Assembly: GCA_050633665.1 (NCBI GenBank)
Contig: JBOEGY010000010.1
Coordinates: 54,128-118,127, forward strand
Direction: 5' to 3'
Source of the DNA: JAUIAI01 sp050633665
GTDB lineage: Bacteria; Pseudomonadota; Gammaproteobacteria; Burkholderiales; Burkholderiaceae_E
Length of the DNA stretch: 64,000 nt
Below the pieces are notes generated by a model. The model searched no databases and had not been told where the DNA came from. It worked only from the letters and a program-made list of their open reading frames with translations. Below are positions 44,837-53,444 of the stretch, piece after piece (within the stretch, counting starts at the first letter, position 1; each line of letters begins with the position of its first letter). The translations under genes were made by a program, and so were the position numbers.

Positions 44837-45724
44837 TCAGAGTCGGCTTAATAATTCCGCTTTCTTATTATCAAACTCTTCCTTACTCAGAATTCCTTTG
44901 TTGAAAAGAGCCGCCAGTTTCTCGATGATCTCAAAGACCTCGTTGCTGGTCACCGGATCCTGACCGCTTGCCCGGGTATTGACTGGCGCTTGTTCAGATT
45001 CTGCTGGTGCTGACTCAAATGATTGCTTTTCGTGCTGCGGTGCGTTGGGTTCGACGCCGTCAATCGATACGACCGGCAGGCTCGATACGTCAACCAGACC
45101 GTGTTGACTGTTAAAGCTCATTGAGCCACCAGCCGACTGTTGTTGAGAGAAACCCCCTATCTGATGGTCAAGCGTGTTGTAGACAGTCACATGGCCGTTG
45201 GTGTCAATTGCCAGACGGTTTGCCGCCGCAAAATAGGCATAGCGGGCGCCATTCTGAGAGCCGACACTGTTTGGTGATTTCAGCTCGCCGGGCCACCAGC
45301 TACCGGACGTTCCGTGGGCTGGTGCTACAAACAGGCTGACCGGACCGCTTGGATCCGGGCCGCTTTGTTGCTGCGCGCTGACTTCGCCACCGGTGGTATG
45401 GGTTTGTTCCCGCGTGCCCTGACTTTGTGATTGAAAATTACCTCTGCGCACGAGGTCAGGCTGATTCGCAATCAAGGCTGATAATTCGTTGCACAGGCTA
45501 TCGATGCGGTTCTTCAACTGGTTGTTGAACATGTCTGAAACCATAGTCATCCCGCCGCGCATCCATTGCCCGGATCCAGAAAACTCCGGATGATTGAACT
45601 GTGCCATGCTGCCATTGCCATGAATGACTGAATAAAGCATGGCGCGCACCGCATCAGTGCCGTACCCGTGGCGTTGTGCAATGTCGCTGATGATCTGCTC
45701 ACCAGCCGGCGTAAGTTGCTGCAT
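44837..45724 (-). CDS. SHOCT-domain protein
   Basis: A 295-aa cytoplasmic protein ending in a SHOCT domain (KLAALFNKGILSKEEFDNKK, residues 269-288), a short oligomerisation module. The middle holds a tryptophan-containing segment (GSWWPGELKSPNSVG) and Gln/Ser-rich linkers. The frame is open about 40 codons upstream of the ATG at 45724. The N-terminal 60 residues are helical. Function unknown. Confidence 0.8.
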   Translation of the reverse strand: MQQLTPAGEQIISDIAQRHGYGTDAVRAMLYSVIHGNGSMAQFNHPEFSGSGQWMRGGMTMVSDMFNNQLKNRIDSLCNELSALIANQPDLVRRGNFQSQSQGTREQTHTTGGEVSAQQQSGPDPSGPVSLFVAPAHGTSGSWWPGELKSPNSVGSQNGARYAYFAAANRLAIDTNGHVTVYNTLDHQIGGFSQQQSAGGSMSFNSQHGLVDVSSLPVVSIDGVEPNAPQHEKQSFESAPAESEQAPVNTRASGQDPVTSNEVFEIIEKLAALFNKGILSKEEFDNKKAELLSRL

Positions 45725-46468
45725 TGAAACCTCGTCTGTTGAATGGTTGCCGCTCTTGGCAATACCGTGTTCGTATTTTGTTCCTATTCGGTCCGTCAGT
45801 GTGTATTTCCGGGTGATCGTCTGGGCTTTGGCCGGTGCCGGGTAACCGAATCACCGCGCCGACATCGGATTGCCGTTTGTCGATGTCTTTCGTGACCTGA
45901 ACGACCTTCGGATTTTCGGACAAACAGGTGCAGTCAATGGTTCGCTGGCGTATTTCTCGCGCACTCTCTGGGTAACAAACGATATTGCCAGTAATCGCCC
46001 AAACACAACACCGGCGCCATGAAGTGGTAGCGGCGCGCCGAGTTTGGGTTTTGTGGCAAGTCGTCTGTCGCGACCCGGCCTTAGAGCGATTGAACGACAG
46101 TCTTAGATTGCGCTTGAAGATATTCGTCCAGATCAGAACCGGAAAGCCTTTCGGGAAGTCCGCGGTGAGTCTTTGCCCGAATCTTGCAGAGCTTAGATAG
46201 TGGTGCTTAAGGGTGGCGGCCGGAAAAAAGACCTTGCCGTGACGGGACGCGCTGGCCTTCTTGTCTGACAGGGATTTTTGGCATTGTATCGGCGCGCACG
46301 TAAGGAGCCGCGTTGCAAACCCCGTTTCTGGTCCCGAGAGACGTTGTAGCGTTTCGCCGGCCCCGAACAAGGGGCAGGTGATAATGCCCATCTCCAGAAC
46401 CAGAAAGTCACCCGGGGAGCTCAACAAGTGCCGTGGTTCGCTTTCGACGGCAGGCAATAGAAAGTCAG
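45725..46468. other. Gene-poor stretch with no reliable gene
   Basis: About 740 bp. The longest frame (45699-46457, minus, 252 aa) is rich in Arg, Cys, Ser and Thr and shows no motif or ribosome-binding site; it could be a decayed gene. Part of it (residues near NPKVVQVTKDIDKRQ) reads more protein-like than the rest. I do not call a gene. Confidence 0.4.
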
Positions 46469-46576
46469 GGCCGGCCTGAATCGTGATTCTTAAAGCCGTA
46501 GTCGTTCAGCGAGAGTCCGTTGTAGTTATAGTTTTTCATACCAGGGCCTTGTTGAAACCAACAGGCTGACGCAATT

Positions 46577-46624
46577 TCAAGTGAGTTGCTTCTGAAAGAG
46601 TCAAGTGAGTTGCTTCTGAAAGAG
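46577..46624. repeat. 24-bp tandem duplication at the dienelactone hydrolase stop
   Basis: Two identical 24-bp copies (46577-46600 and 46601-46624). The second is the last eight codons of the hydrolase gene including its stop (LFQKQLT-stop); the first copy lies after the stop and repeats them. Confidence 0.9.
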
Positions 46625-47482
46625 AGAAATCGTTCGTTCCCAGGCAAGTTTGGCGGCGCCTTCATCGTATCGCGGCGTTGAATTGTTATGGAAACCATGA
46701 TTGGTTCCGGGATATTCGTGACGAGTGTAGGACTTTTGATTCGCCTTGAGGGCCTCTTCAAACGCCGGCCACATCGCGTTAATACGACCGTCGTTTTCAG
46801 CCGCCTGGATAACGAGCGGCGCCTGGATAGCCGGCACTGACGCTGAATCTGGCGCAGCGCCGTAAAAAGGCGCACCGGCCAACAGGTCCGAGCCCATTTC
46901 CACAGCAAGATAATTCACGGCGCCTCCCCCCCAACAAAAGCCGGTAGCGCCGAGCTTTCCGGTGCATGCGGAGTGAGTACGCAAGAAACTTGCACTGTTG
47001 AGCATGTCAATCTTTAACTTTGCCTGGTCCAGACCGCGTTGCAAGACCCGCCCGTCGTCGTCATTACCCGGATACCCGCCAACTGGAGACAGACCGTCAG
47101 GCGCTAATGCGATGAAACCCTCAACTGCAGCTCTGCGCGCAACATCTTCAATGTAGGGATTCAGGCCGCGATTCTCATGAATGACCAATACGCCAGGAAA
47201 CGGCCCTTTGCCTGCGGGTGTCACCAGGTAGCCGCGCATTTGCCCTGAGTTGCCCCCTGGCGAGGAATAATCGACATAGGTAGGCTTGATTCGGTCGTCG
47301 GTAAAAGAGATGGTCTGCGCCAGAGCATAGCGGGGCAACAAGGCCTGCGCCATGACAAGCCCACTGACACCGGCAACTGTTATTGCGCCAGCACGACCCA
47401 GGAATTCCCGACGGTCAATATAGCCATGACAGTACTCGTCATAGAGGTCAAAAACACGTTGGTCTATTGCTTGCTGATCCAT
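46601..47482 (-). CDS. Dienelactone hydrolase family protein with Tat-like signal
   Basis: A 293-aa alpha/beta hydrolase. The N-terminus has a twin-arginine motif RREFLGRAG near residue 24 followed by a hydrophobic stretch, suggesting folded export. The catalytic triad is visible: Cys in GFCWGGG near 177, Asp in AAENDGRIN near 230 and His in PGTNHGFHN near 260. AGGAG precedes the ATG at 6 bases. The substrate is unknown. Confidence 0.88.
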   Translation of the reverse strand: MDQQAIDQRVFDLYDEYCHGYIDRREFLGRAGAITVAGVSGLVMAQALLPRYALAQTISFTDDRIKPTYVDYSSPGGNSGQMRGYLVTPAGKGPFPGVLVIHENRGLNPYIEDVARRAAVEGFIALAPDGLSPVGGYPGNDDDGRVLQRGLDQAKLKIDMLNSASFLRTHSACTGKLGATGFCWGGGAVNYLAVEMGSDLLAGAPFYGAAPDSASVPAIQAPLVIQAAENDGRINAMWPAFEEALKANQKSYTRHEYPGTNHGFHNNSTPRYDEGAAKLAWERTISLFQKQLT

Positions 47483-47566
47483 ATGGCTCTCCTATTCATG
47501 TTTGGCTGTTTGCGTGAGCATAACGCTACCCGGGGTTTCTGTGAGTCTTTTTCTGCTAAGGCAATT

Positions 47567-47704
47567 TCACTTGCCCGCCATCGGCTTCCGGTCGAATAAT
47601 CGCCGCCACTCCGGTGTGCTTGAATCCTGTTGTGCGAACCATGCATTGAGCACTGCAATAACCAGCAGATCAAGTAACCCATCCAGTACAGCAGCCTGAT
47701 TGGG
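47567..47704 (-). pseudogene. Possible C-terminal gene remnant
   Basis: Between the hydrolase and the next gene, one minus-strand frame without a proper start reads as a natural protein end (LDGLLDLLVIAVLNAWFAQQ, then PEWRRLFDRKP). It may be the remains of a gene whose 5' part was lost. A competing 86-aa frame across the same DNA (47464-47724) looks random. Confidence 0.3.
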
Positions 47705-47777
47705 CTAATCTTTGCCAAATTCATCGTATCTCGAAAAGCTAGAATGAAACTTGAATGCCAAGACCTGGGGGTGGTTT

Positions 47778-48602
47778 GTGAACACTAGTCGTCAGATTTC
47801 TTCTGGCCTTGCCACGCTGAGTGCGCAGTCTATGGGCAGTGGCGATCCGGTTGTGTTTCTACATGCTGGCGTCGCAGATAAGCGCATGTGGCATGACCAA
47901 CTAGAGGGTGTCAGTGCTATTAGCAGAGCGATAGCCTACGACCGTCGTGGCGTAGGTCGAACGCATGCCGAGCCAGAAGACTATTCGGCTGTCGCTGATT
48001 TAATGGCGGTTATAGACGCTTTGGGTAACGGCGCCCCTGTCATTCTCGTTGGATGTTCTCAGGGTGGAAGGATCGCCCTCGATGCCGCTCTCATGCACCC
48101 GGCAAAATTCGGGGGCTTGATACTAATTTCTCCGACCATCACGGGCTCGCCGGAGGCTGTCTATCCGTCTGAGGCATCCGAGTTGATGGCCCAACAAGCA
48201 GACGCGCAGAAGGCCGGTGATCTGGACCTGGTCAACTCGATTAAGGCTCACCTTTGGCTAGACGGACCGCTTGAGCGAGCAGGCAGGGTAACGGGACCAG
48301 CCCGGCAGCTCTTCCTGGAGATGAACGGTATTGCGCTTCGCTCACCAGTAGTGGGGGCGGACATTGATACTGCCCCGGTCTTTGATCGCCTTGCCGAAAT
48401 CAGCGTCCCGACGCTTGTCATCTGCGGTGATCTGGACTTCCCTCACATCCAAAGTCGCTGTCGCCATCTTGCAAATACGGTCCCAAGCGGCGTCCATCTT
48501 AGCTTGACTGGGTCTGCGCATCTGCCGAGCTTGGATCAACCAGCGGTATTAACTGAGGCGATTGTAGAATTTGTCAGTGCGAACAGCCTTCGTCGTGAGT
48601 GA
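47778..48602 (+). CDS. Alpha/beta hydrolase
   Basis: A 274-aa hydrolase: oxyanion region VVFLHAGVADKRMWH near residue 26, nucleophile elbow VGCSQGGRIA near 92, acidic residue in ICGDLDFPH near 216 and His in TGSAHLPSLDQP near 247. GTG 47778 has GGGGGTGG 4 bases upstream and matches the usual N-terminus; a TTG at 47751 is the alternative. Substrate unknown. Confidence 0.82.
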   Translation: MNTSRQISSGLATLSAQSMGSGDPVVFLHAGVADKRMWHDQLEGVSAISRAIAYDRRGVGRTHAEPEDYSAVADLMAVIDALGNGAPVILVGCSQGGRIALDAALMHPAKFGGLILISPTITGSPEAVYPSEASELMAQQADAQKAGDLDLVNSIKAHLWLDGPLERAGRVTGPARQLFLEMNGIALRSPVVGADIDTAPVFDRLAEISVPTLVICGDLDFPHIQSRCRHLANTVPSGVHLSLTGSAHLPSLDQPAVLTEAIVEFVSANSLRRE

Positions 48603-48609
48603 GGCAATA

Positions 48610-49497
48610 TTAGCGCTGCACCGAGTTCCGGTTAGCTTCAGTACTGGTGGTGCTGGTTCTTGATGTAGCGTTGATCAGATCCGACCCAGACGACGAAGTC
48701 CTCACGTGCTGATTGGCGTAAGCGCTGTACAAGACCAAGACTATTCCGCTGACAAGCACAATTACCATGCCTAGCGCCGCCCAGGCATCGGGTAGCTCTC
48801 CGAAGAATAGGTAAGCCAGAATGGTCACGATGATCAGGCTGGAATAGCTGATAGGCGTCACGAAATAGGTCTTACCGTAGCGGTAGGACCAGGCAATCAG
48901 CAGGTTGGCGGCTGTGGCCCCAATGCCAACCAGCAGAAAGAAGAGTAGATTCAGATCAAAACTCGGTGTTACCCAGTACCACGGCAGCATGGCGAGAAAT
49001 GCAACGGCGCCTATACCAGCGCCAACGAACGCTGTTGTGCCCGGATCGTCCTTATCAGAGACTGCTCGGCTTAAGACCAGAAATGAGGCCAATCCGAAGG
49101 CGCCAGTCAACGGGAAAAATGCGGCCGGGGTGAATAGTTCTGTGCCCGGTTTAATGATGAGCATCACTCCAGCGAAGCTTACGAACGCGATGATCCAGCT
49201 CACAGCATCGGCTTTCTCGTTGAGCCACCACCAGGCAAGTAAGTTGGCAATGACGGGCGCAATAAACACGATGGCCTGGCACTCGGCCAGCGGCATCGTC
49301 CGAAACCCCTCAAAGACGAAAAGGGTTCCAAACACCGCTGACAAGGCTCGAAGCGTTTGTAAGCGCCAGGCATTGGGAACCAGGGCGGCAAGACCTTTTT
49401 GGCGAATCACCATAAGGCCCAGGAAGACCGTGCTGATACCGAACCTGGCGCAGGCCACCATTGCGATGGGGTAGGTCACCAGCAGTACTTTGACCAT
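48610..49497 (-). CDS. EamA/DMT family transporter, 5' end uncertain
   Basis: A 295-aa integral membrane protein with two EamA repeats (about nine predicted helices from this start), a Ser/Thr-rich tail and a typical VSWIIAFVSFAGVMLIIKPG segment near residue 102. The frame continues upstream of ATG 49497 for about 30 codons and would supply the missing first helix (PLLAAAFALGSAIVLPFV). That extension has only CTG (49569) or ATC (49587) as possible starts, next to a duplicated 18-bp unit, so the original ATG may have been damaged. Confidence 0.8.
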   Translation of the reverse strand: MVKVLLVTYPIAMVACARFGISTVFLGLMVIRQKGLAALVPNAWRLQTLRALSAVFGTLFVFEGFRTMPLAECQAIVFIAPVIANLLAWWWLNEKADAVSWIIAFVSFAGVMLIIKPGTELFTPAAFFPLTGAFGLASFLVLSRAVSDKDDPGTTAFVGAGIGAVAFLAMLPWYWVTPSFDLNLLFFLLVGIGATAANLLIAWSYRYGKTYFVTPISYSSLIIVTILAYLFFGELPDAWAALGMVIVLVSGIVLVLYSAYANQHVRTSSSGSDLINATSRTSTTSTEANRNSVQR

Positions 49498-49548
49498 GGA
49501 GTCAACAAACGGCAGGACAATGGCCGAACCGAGTGCGAATGCTGCCGC

Positions 49549-49584
49549 CAGAAGGGGCTTGTTACTCAGTAGGGGCTTGTTACT
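49549..49584 (-). repeat. 18-bp tandem duplication at the transporter 5' end
   Basis: Two near-identical units read on the minus strand as SNKPLL-SNKPLL (one base differs), directly upstream of the first transmembrane helix of the transporter frame. Confidence 0.8.
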
Positions 49585-49659
49585 GATAGACAGGCCTGCG
49601 TTTAGTAAAAGAGGTGGATCGACTATTGCTCAACCCGATAGGATACAGGGCACGCCGCC

Positions 49660-49821
49660 TCACAATCCGTTGCTTTCCAGGAGCTGAATTTGACTGACTG
49701 AGATTTTGTTGACAACACCGTCAATCGATTCATGATGGGCGCGACTATATTCGCATGCACCGTACGATATCCAGTTGAAGAAACGGAAGCTACCGACCCA
49801 CTCACCGGCAATCTCATTCAT
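49660..49821 (-). CDS. Small protein (53 aa), unknown
   Basis: ATG at 49821, 14 bp after the stop of the beta-barrel gene on the same strand. The peptide begins MNEIAGEWVGSFRFFNWISY and ends SQIQLLESNGL. It has aromatic residues in the first half and no signal or membrane segment. Composition looks coding and the position suggests co-transcription with the barrel gene. No family recognised; the ribosome-binding site is weak (GAGA). Confidence 0.45.
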   Translation of the reverse strand: MNEIAGEWVGSFRFFNWISYGACEYSRAHHESIDGVVNKISVSQIQLLESNGL

Positions 49822-49835
49822 TGCGTTGTCTCAAT

Positions 49836-51023
49836 TTATTTCAAACGATGGCGGAGACCAACAAAGAATGAGGTGTCGGTGCCGTTAGGGGTGCCAGCCG
49901 CACCACTGCCAGAGTAGTTCGACACGGTCATTGTTATGGTGAAATCGAGCTGGTTTCGTAGCTCATAGATAAGCGCAGTGCTCAAGGCATTGACTGTATT
50001 GGTAGCGTCAGTTGGGCCAATCATGCCGTGCGTCAGTGTCCACGAGTTTTCCCAATCAACGCGATCGTCAATCTCATGAGTCAAGCTCATCACATTGCGA
50101 AAGTTGTACCATTGGTCACCGCTAACCAGGATAGTGGTTAAGACTGCATCATTGGAGAATTGGGTTTGGTTGCTCAGTGGGTAGTGGTACTCAGCGCCCA
50201 GTTCCAATGCCGGATCAAAGTCACTGTTGTCGTTCGAACTACGGAACATATAGCCCAAACCGCCGCGTAACTTCCAGCCCACCTTGCGTGTAGAGATTCT
50301 CTCGCGCGTGAGAATTTCGTAGATGCGGATGATTTCTGCTGCTTCGAATTTGTCAGTGGCTTGTCCAGAGGTCTGCAGTGCGTTTGCGACGTCGGCGATC
50401 CAGAGTTCGATATATTCAGCCGCGCCATACTTGCTGAAATAAGTCGGTTCAAGGTCGATGATATTTGCGACCTCCTGATAGACCCTTAACGCCGGCGCTC
50501 TTGTCAATTCTCCCCGGCTCATCAGTTCTTCGATCACGCGAATCGCCGTGGCCATAGGTGTGACATTTTTTACACGCCCATACCCAACACCCACAAAGCC
50601 TGTAAATTGGCGACCATTGAACTCATCAATGCCTTGAATACCTACGCTGCCATAACGGAACGCCTTTGATTCGCCGGGGTCGATGTAGTCGTCAATGGTT
50701 GTGCTGATGCCATAGTCGTAGCGACTTTGGCGCTCGGACCCGGCCCCGCCAGCTCGCTCAATCGAGCCGTTTCCACTAGCCCGCAATCGCAGATCACGAT
50801 CAGGGGAAAAGAACACCTGATCGTAGTCAAAACCCAAGTCTAGGTAGTAGGCGTTTTGATCATCGCCTCGGGATTTCCCTGTATCAATCGTACCGTTGAT
50901 CGAAAGCTCATCAAATGCGCTGGTCGCTTGATCGTAGTCTGTGACGGACACGCTCTGCGCCGATGTGCTTTGACTGTATCCGACGACGAGCGCCAGCGTA
51001 ACCAGTCGAATCATTATCGTCAT
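49836..51023 (-). CDS. Outer-membrane beta-barrel-like protein
   Basis: A 395-aa exported protein: signal peptide (MTIMIRLVTLALVVGYSQS..., cleavage near SAQ), then alternating strands (AYYLDLGFDYDQVFFSP, LRGGLGYMFRSSND) and a C-terminus FFVGLRHRLK ending in a non-aromatic residue. A helical domain sits in the middle (residues about 160-240). I choose ATG 51023, one base after the stop of the 35-aa ORF; TTG 51032 is an alternative. Could be a sensor porin or an assembly protein; unknown. Confidence 0.7.
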   Translation of the reverse strand: MTIMIRLVTLALVVGYSQSTSAQSVSVTDYDQATSAFDELSINGTIDTGKSRGDDQNAYYLDLGFDYDQVFFSPDRDLRLRASGNGSIERAGGAGSERQSRYDYGISTTIDDYIDPGESKAFRYGSVGIQGIDEFNGRQFTGFVGVGYGRVKNVTPMATAIRVIEELMSRGELTRAPALRVYQEVANIIDLEPTYFSKYGAAEYIELWIADVANALQTSGQATDKFEAAEIIRIYEILTRERISTRKVGWKLRGGLGYMFRSSNDNSDFDPALELGAEYHYPLSNQTQFSNDAVLTTILVSGDQWYNFRNVMSLTHEIDDRVDWENSWTLTHGMIGPTDATNTVNALSTALIYELRNQLDFTITMTVSNYSGSGAAGTPNGTDTSFFVGLRHRLK

Positions 51024-51024
51024 G

Positions 51025-51132
51025 CTATTCAAGGGCTTCTTCCGAGGTTACTAATTTGATCTGGCCTTCTTCTGGAGGCGCAACTGGACCAGCTTCTGCC
51101 GTCTGACGAATAGCCGACAACATGCTGCTCAT
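51025..51132 (-). CDS. Small protein (35 aa) upstream of the barrel gene
   Basis: ATG 51132 with AAGGAAA 7 bases upstream. The peptide begins MSSMLSAIRQTAEAG and ends VTSEEALE, acidic overall. The stop is one base before the start of the barrel gene, so translation is likely coupled. No homologue recognised. Confidence 0.5.
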   Translation of the reverse strand: MSSMLSAIRQTAEAGPVAPPEEGQIKLVTSEEALE

Positions 51133-51207
51133 CTCGATTTCCTTGCGGTGCCGATTGCGTATGCTTACCGGAATAGTCTCGTTCTCGTTCTTAGCGCAGG
51201 TCGTCAA

Positions 51208-51400
51208 CCACTAGAGGACTCCGTCAGTAGGGTTTTCCCTAAAAACGGGTAGTCGGCGATGAGTATAAACCTTAAAGACGGTATAAAAAGAGCGGCGCCA
51301 TGTCTCTGATCTTGTTGAGCTGCTACTGTTTCGTAGGAGAAAATGCGGTTTCGTTCATGCCTTCGATGAACGCTAGCTCGGATTTCATGGGGGAAATCAG
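51208..51400. promoter_or_regulatory. Divergent regulatory region between barrel operon and LuxR gene
   Basis: Contains an inverted repeat TAGGG-TTTT-CCCTA (about 51228-51242) and AT-rich stretches (GTATAAAAAG at 51280). It is the only space for promoters of both the barrel operon and the LuxR-type gene, so it is a likely regulator target. Confidence 0.4.
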
Positions 51401-52570
51401 GTGCGAGGATCTAATGCTGGACGGCGGCTAAGCGATGCTACCTTTGATCAATGTGTTGCAGATATCTATTCGGCGGCATCTGGAGAGACTAGATGGGAAG
51501 AGGTTTGTGATTCGATTTCGTCAGCGATGGACCTTTGCGGAATACACATTATTGGACTTAGCAAGAAGTCAGGTCAGCTCCTGTTCTCCTGGGAGGGAGG
51601 GGCTCTATCAAAAGAGGCGTTCTTCGATTACGTTACGCACTACCACCCGGAAAACCCACGACTGACTTATGCTCTTTCGCTGCAAGGAGAGGAGTGGGTG
51701 CATGATCATTTTCTTTTTGATGACAAGTTTGTTCAGGAAAGTCCGTTTTTTCAGGAGTTTGCTATTCCGTATGGTGCTCGATTCCTGTCGGGGACGAAAT
51801 TGGTTGATGATGAAGATCATGTTGTGATGTTCGGCGCAATCAGATCGACCACTCAGGTGCCGCTAAATGAGGACGAGATGAAAACTATGTGTCGTTTTCG
51901 GCTTCATTTGGTTAAAGCGATGGCGATTCATCTTAGGCTTCGTGAGGCTTTCAAAAGCCTTTCGGTGGGCCATGATCTACTGAACGCTCTACCGTATCCG
52001 ATCTTTGTAGTTAACCTCACAGGTCAAATAACCCATCAAAATCGCCTGGCCGCTGAAACCGCTGGCTTCAGTGATTTTATCCACACTAATTCACGACGGT
52101 TTGAATTGTCAGACCGATCTGCAAATACCTCGTTTGCACAAAAGCTCCAAGAAATCGAGCGAACGCATCGATCTGATGGGAAACCGGCTGCTGGAAATTT
52201 TATTGTCCCTATTGGTGATGCACTAACCCCCGCGGTAGTCATCGGGGTTGTTGTAGACCCTGATGAGTCGATGCAGTCGTTTGGTATTGAGACTCTGGTA
52301 CTGGTGATCGTGCACGAGATCTCGAAGCAATCGTCGATCGATCCCTTTATCGTGGGTAAGATATTTAACCTGACACCGGCTGAGTCGTTCGTAGCGACAA
52401 CTTTAGCAAATGGCAGTAGCGCCGATACCATTGCTAGCGAAAGAGGCGTTTCGGTACAGACAATCCGCAGTCAAGTCCGTAGCATCTACGCCAAGATTGG
52501 AATACATAGCCAAGCGGAACTGACCAATAAGATTATGAATATTCCGAAGTTTCTTCCGAGATCGAGTTAA
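51401..52570 (+). CDS. LuxR-type helix-turn-helix regulator with PAS-like sensor
   Basis: A 389-aa regulator. The C-terminal LuxR HTH spans LTPAESFVATTLANG ... GVSVQTIRSQVRSIYAKIG (residues 327-363). The centre (about 200-310) has a PAS-like pattern with PIFVVNLTGQITHQN. Start GTG 51401 follows GGGGGAA. It is divergent from the barrel operon and probably controls it. No receiver domain, so it is not a response regulator. Confidence 0.85.
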   Translation: MRGSNAGRRLSDATFDQCVADIYSAASGETRWEEVCDSISSAMDLCGIHIIGLSKKSGQLLFSWEGGALSKEAFFDYVTHYHPENPRLTYALSLQGEEWVHDHFLFDDKFVQESPFFQEFAIPYGARFLSGTKLVDDEDHVVMFGAIRSTTQVPLNEDEMKTMCRFRLHLVKAMAIHLRLREAFKSLSVGHDLLNALPYPIFVVNLTGQITHQNRLAAETAGFSDFIHTNSRRFELSDRSANTSFAQKLQEIERTHRSDGKPAAGNFIVPIGDALTPAVVIGVVVDPDESMQSFGIETLVLVIVHEISKQSSIDPFIVGKIFNLTPAESFVATTLANGSSADTIASERGVSVQTIRSQVRSIYAKIGIHSQAELTNKIMNIPKFLPRSS

Positions 52571-52612
52571 GTTAGTTGGGTTCGAAGTAGTCCTAGACAC
52601 GAGGGCCTTTAG

Positions 52613-52909
52613 GTGCTTCAAAAGCGGCGTAAACGCCGCATGCTTGGAAAGACAACGCAATGGGTAAATAGAGCACAGCACCCCAATCATGTTTGGAGCT
52701 ACGATTTTGTATTTGATCAGACTGACGATGCAACGCAACTGAAGTGTTTGACCGTCGTCGACGAATTTACGCGCCAAGGAATGACTGTTGAAGTGGCTCG
52801 CAACATGACCGGTGCTGATGTGGTGACGGTATTGGAGCGGGTGCGCCAGGGGCGCGAGGCGGTCCATACCGAGCAGGCCGTGAGAGAGCAGCTTGGCCTG
52901 GACGGTTGA
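52613..52909 (+). pseudogene. Chimeric ORF: IS3 transposase fragment fused to RelB-like C-terminus
   Basis: One 98-codon frame. Residues 1-75 match an internal part of an IS3-family OrfB integrase domain (QKRRKRRMLGKTTQWVNRAQ, then HVWSYDFVFDQTDD with a catalytic Asp, and VVDEFTRQ with the second). From about residue 76 it becomes LERVRQGREAVHTEQAVREQ-LGLDG, which reads like the C-terminus of a RelB/RHH antitoxin. The antitoxin N-terminal DNA-binding part and most of the transposase are missing. It overlaps relE by 17 bp. Confidence 0.7.
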
Positions 52910-53159
52910 GTATTCCGATACGGCGTTAAAGCAACTGTGCCGAATAGATCGGCAGCAGGCCCGGCGCATCCTGGACTTCATGACTACCCGCGTTGCCGAG
53001 CAGGATTCGCCGCGCGCCCTGGGCCAGCCATTGCAAGGATCGCTGCGGACCTACTGGCGTTACCGGGTCGGGGACTACCGGGTGATCGGCGATCTGGGCG
53101 ATCAGGTGCTGAGAATCCTGGTGGTCGAACACGGGCACTGGCGTGAGGTTTACCGCTAA
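52893..53159 (+). CDS. relE: RelE/ParE family toxin
   Basis: An 88-aa toxin starting at TTG 52893 (MAWTVEYSDTALKQL), with RRILDFM, WRYRVGDYRVIGDL and the C-terminal VEHGHWREVYR, all full length for the family. RelE members cut mRNA on the ribosome. GAGAGAG precedes the start. The antitoxin gene upstream has been replaced by a chimera (see above). Stop overlaps the next ORF by one base (TAATG). Confidence 0.88.
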   Translation: MAWTVEYSDTALKQLCRIDRQQARRILDFMTTRVAEQDSPRALGQPLQGSLRTYWRYRVGDYRVIGDLGDQVLRILVVEHGHWREVYR

Positions 53160-53347
53160 TGAGCAAACCATTCCAAGACCGAGAATTGAATGCCTCGACC
53201 GAAGTGGCAAGGCGGCAGACTGGCCAGAGACTGGCAGCGTTCCTGAAAAAGCTGCCCGTCAATCCCGCGGCTGAGGTGCTCAAAGAGGGCGATATCAACC
53301 GCCTAGTGAGGGATCTGCGGGATCGCGGCTCGCAGCACGAGCCTTAA
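53159..53347 (+). CDS. Small protein after relE
   Basis: A 62-aa basic helical protein (VARRQTGQRLAAFLKKLP) coupled to relE by a TAATG overlap. Not recognised as a known antitoxin; its place directly after the toxin makes a regulatory role conceivable. Confidence 0.5.
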   Translation: MSKPFQDRELNASTEVARRQTGQRLAAFLKKLPVNPAAEVLKEGDINRLVRDLRDRGSQHEP

Positions 53348-53444
53348 GCGGCGCTGGCCTGCCACTGGCGGGCCAGCCATGAGCCGGTCAGGAAGAGGGG
53401 CCAAGGCTCAGCCTTGCGTGATTGTTGATGTCAGCTAGAACAGT

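Noticed and set aside
45699..46457. 252-aa minus-strand frame upstream of the SHOCT gene
   Set aside because: Composition rich in Arg, Cys, Ser and Thr without domain or start signal, and it overlaps the SHOCT start; left as uncalled gap, possibly decayed.
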